Shown piece after piece: positions 62,282 through 64,000 of a DNA stretch of 64,000 nucleotides. The notes under the pieces are model-generated. The model was not told the origin of the DNA and made no database searches. It saw only the letters and a list, made by a program, of their open reading frames with translations. Where the stretch lies: positions 310,001-374,000 of the forward strand of contig NZ_BAAAXG010000002.1 of the NCBI RefSeq assembly GCF_039535475.1. The letters are read 5' to 3'. Every line of letters starts with the position of its first letter. Positions within the stretch are counted from its first letter, which is position 1. This DNA comes from Streptomyces showdoensis (GTDB lineage Bacteria; Actinomycetota; Actinomycetes; Streptomycetales; Streptomycetaceae). Both the position numbers and the translations under genes were made by a program.

Positions 62282-64000
62282 TCAGTGACCGCCCCCTCGG
62301 CGCTCGGCGTACTCCCGGGGGTCCTGCTCGGCGAGCCGCCGCAGCGCCGCCGCGGCCCGTTCGCGCGGGTCGGTGCCGTCGTCCGGGAGCCGCCAGACGA
62401 AGGGGGGCGGCTCGTCCCGCCCGTCCGCCGCCCCGGCCGGGCTCCCGGGCGCGGAGCGGAACCACAGCGCCGTCGTGTACGGGTCGCGCGTGTCGAGCCC
62501 CACGCGGAGCAGCCGCGCGCCCCAGCGGGCCGGCAGCTCCGGGTCCCGGCGCAGCCCCGCGGCGAGCAGCCGTGCCGTCTCCCGGGCCGGCCACGACCAG
62601 CCGTCCTCGCGGACCGCGCGGGCGAGCTCGGCGTCGTACGCGGCGGCGTCGAAGCGGTACGCGGGCAGCGGCGGCGGGACCGCGCCGCCGGGCAGGCGGT
62701 CCGGGCGCCGCCAGTCGCGCCACACCACCTCGTCGCCCTCCCGGACCACGGTCACGTGGAGCGCCCCGCAGCAGCCCTCGGTGCACCAGGCCTCCGCGAG
62801 CCGCACCTCCCGGGGCTCTCCGGTCGCGACCAGGTCGCCCGAGTCGAGCAGGTGCTCGGGCGCGTGGCCCGGGCCCCGCCCGAACGCCTCGGGCACGAGC
62901 GGCCGTCCGTCGATCAGGAAGCGGGTCTCGACCGGCCTCCGTTCGACGGGATCGGCCGCGACCACCTCGATGCGCAGCCGGGGCGGCGCGGGCCGTGCGG
63001 CGAACAGGCGCCCCGTCGCGTCGCGCAGCCACGCCGCCCGGTGCCGGGCCCCGGGCGGCGCCGCGGCGTCGGCCCGGTCCGGGAGGGCGGCCCACCCGGG
63101 CGAGGTGAGCAGCGCCCCGAGCGCGTCCAGGAGTTGCTCGCGCTGTCCTTCCCGCCAGGGGAGGAGGTGGGAGGGGCCGCTGTCCAGGTCCAGGGCGAGC
63201 GAGAGCAGCACCGCCGCGCGCTCGACCGTCGGGGGCAGCCCGCAGCTCCGCCGCACGACGGCCTCGTACACCTCCGCGGCGTCCCGGTGGTGGAGGATCT
63301 CGGAGCGGTCGGCGCGTGGGTCGGCCATCCGGACGAGCAGCCGCCCCGCCTGGAGGAGCAGCCGGGGGTCGGTGCGGTCGCGGCGCAGGAGTCCGGCCAG
63401 GTCGGCGGCCTCGGCGATGAGGCGGGCCCGCCCCGGACCCGCGTCCGTGAGGCCCAGCGGCTCGGCGATCACCGCGGCCGCGGCTGCGCGGGCGTCGCCG
63501 GAGCCCAGCGCGGCCACGAGTTCCGCCGTCACGGGGCCCTGGGTCCGGCAGGCGAGCCGGAGCAGGGCGGCGGCCCGCGGGTCGAGCCGCTCCAGCGCGA
63601 GCACCGCGGGCCGGGTGAGCCCGCGCAGCAGGCCCAGGTCCCGCACGTACGGGACGTCCGCGGGCTCCCCGAGCCGCGCGAGCAGCGCGAGGCCGACGCG
63701 GACGGAGGTCAGGTCGTGGCCCGTGCGGACCAGATGGCGGCCGAGCGCGCGTGCGGCGGGCTCGTCGGGCAGGGGCAGTTCGGCGACGGCGGAGACCATC
63801 ATCCGGCTGGTGACGGGCAGTCGGTCCAGTCGGCGCCGGATCGCTCGGGCGGCGGCGACGTGGCCGGTGCCGGGCGGGGCGAGGAGCGGTCCCACGGCTT
63901 CCTGGACGGCGGTGAAGGCCTCGTGGTACCGCAGGGTGGCGCCCTCGGGCGGGGGAGTGCGCGGGGGGACGGCGTCGTCCGGGGGCTCGTAGCCGCCTTC
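62282..64000 (-). CDS. Large protein of unknown function, 5' end outside window
   Basis: At least 572 residues; the frame is open to the window edge and the N-terminus is missing. The sequence is helical and Ala/Arg/Leu-rich in its first two-thirds (RLARLGEPADV, LLRGLTRPAVLALERLDPRA, REILHHRDAAEVYEAV), like ankyrin- or HEAT-type superhelical proteins. A C-terminal domain starts near DATGRLFAARPAPPRLRIEV and contains EAWCTEGCCGALHVTVVREG with four cysteines, then VVWRDWRRPDRLPGG. I do not recognise the family. No catalytic motif is seen. The stop is at 62282; nothing notable lies in the 100 bases to the dehydrogenase gene. Confidence 0.75.
   Translation of the reverse strand, partial: EGGYEPPDDAVPPRTPPPEGATLRYHEAFTAVQEAVGPLLAPPGTGHVAAARAIRRRLDRLPVTSRMMVSAVAELPLPDEPAARALGRHLVRTGHDLTSVRVGLALLARLGEPADVPYVRDLGLLRGLTRPAVLALERLDPRAAALLRLACRTQGPVTAELVAALGSGDARAAAAAVIAEPLGLTDAGPGRARLIAEAADLAGLLRRDRTDPRLLLQAGRLLVRMADPRADRSEILHHRDAAEVYEAVVRRSCGLPPTVERAAVLLSLALDLDSGPSHLLPWREGQREQLLDALGALLTSPGWAALPDRADAAAPPGARHRAAWLRDATGRLFAARPAPPRLRIEVVAADPVERRPVETRFLIDGRPLVPEAFGRGPGHAPEHLLDSGDLVATGEPREVRLAEAWCTEGCCGALHVTVVREGDEVVWRDWRRPDRLPGGAVPPPLPAYRFDAAAYDAELARAVREDGWSWPARETARLLAAGLRRDPELPARWGARLLRVGLDTRDPYTTALWFRSAPGSPAGAADGRDEPPPFVWRLPDDGTDPRERAAAALRRLAEQDPREYAERRGGGH

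Overview
The window is high-GC (about 72%) DNA with strongly GC3-biased codons, frequent GTG starts, ATGA/GTGA overlaps between neighbouring genes and short, tightly packed transcription units. Family content (NsrR with its Streptomyces-type boxes, three SpoIIE-type phosphatases, MpaB-like oxygenase, a Tat-exported cholesterol oxidase, SHOCT and DUF6325 proteins, a second zinc-free L31) points to a Streptomyces or close relative. It looks like ordinary chromosomal arm/core DNA: no tRNA, rRNA, transposase, integrase or CRISPR array was found. About 62 protein genes are supported. Two have apparent frameshifts in six-base homopolymers, and two regions look like broken genes.

Layout. 1-4.1 kb: the nitric-oxide module nsrR-hmp with two near-identical NsrR boxes, then a divergent group of SHOCT/DUF6325 and membrane proteins. 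4.1-9.1 kb: peroxiredoxin with PadR, SRPBCC protein, MBL hydrolase, a frameshifted L,D-transpeptidase, a trypsin-co-occurring-domain protein and DUF6069. 9.3-13.3 kb: a ClpC/ClpB-like ATPase and a ThrE exporter. 13.4-19.3 kb: a complete polyamine-type ABC importer with a divergent GntR regulator and a cache-domain protein. 19.5-24.3 kb: TPR protein, a LysR pseudogene, cupin, MFS, LysR and EamA. 24.3-30.7 kb: a small-protein/polyprenyl-synthase/MpaB operon, an M20 amidohydrolase and a TetR-AidB-like operon. 30.7-34.3 kb: hemerythrin and a TMEM165-family Mn2+ exporter behind a yybP-ykoY riboswitch, divergent from a TetR-MFS pair.

34.4-46.3 kb: SpoIIE phosphatase, a copper-chaperone-like protein behind CsoR-type palindromes, two flavin monooxygenases preceded by a sulfur-type cysteine leader peptide, nucleosidase, MoxR-VWA pair, second phosphatase, luciferase-family protein, thioesterase/HxlR, YihY and NUDIX. 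46.4-64 kb: secreted proteins, cyclophilin, epoxide hydrolase, alpha/beta hydrolases, NAD(P)-binding protein, L31 type B, third phosphatase, an S53 peptidase with three C-terminal repeats, cholesterol oxidase, a dehydrogenase-AhpD-like pair, and a large unknown protein cut by the window edge.

The strongest regulatory finds are the paired NsrR boxes, the Mn2+ riboswitch, the paired TetR and CsoR palindromes, and the RRHVDF leader peptide that ties the two flavin monooxygenases to sulfur limitation. No undescribed defence or biosynthetic system stands out. The loci most worth follow-up are the leader-controlled monooxygenase pair, the terpenoid-like three-gene operon, the Clp ATPase with a UVR segment but no visible ClpP-docking loop, and the ABC importer with its cache-domain partner.
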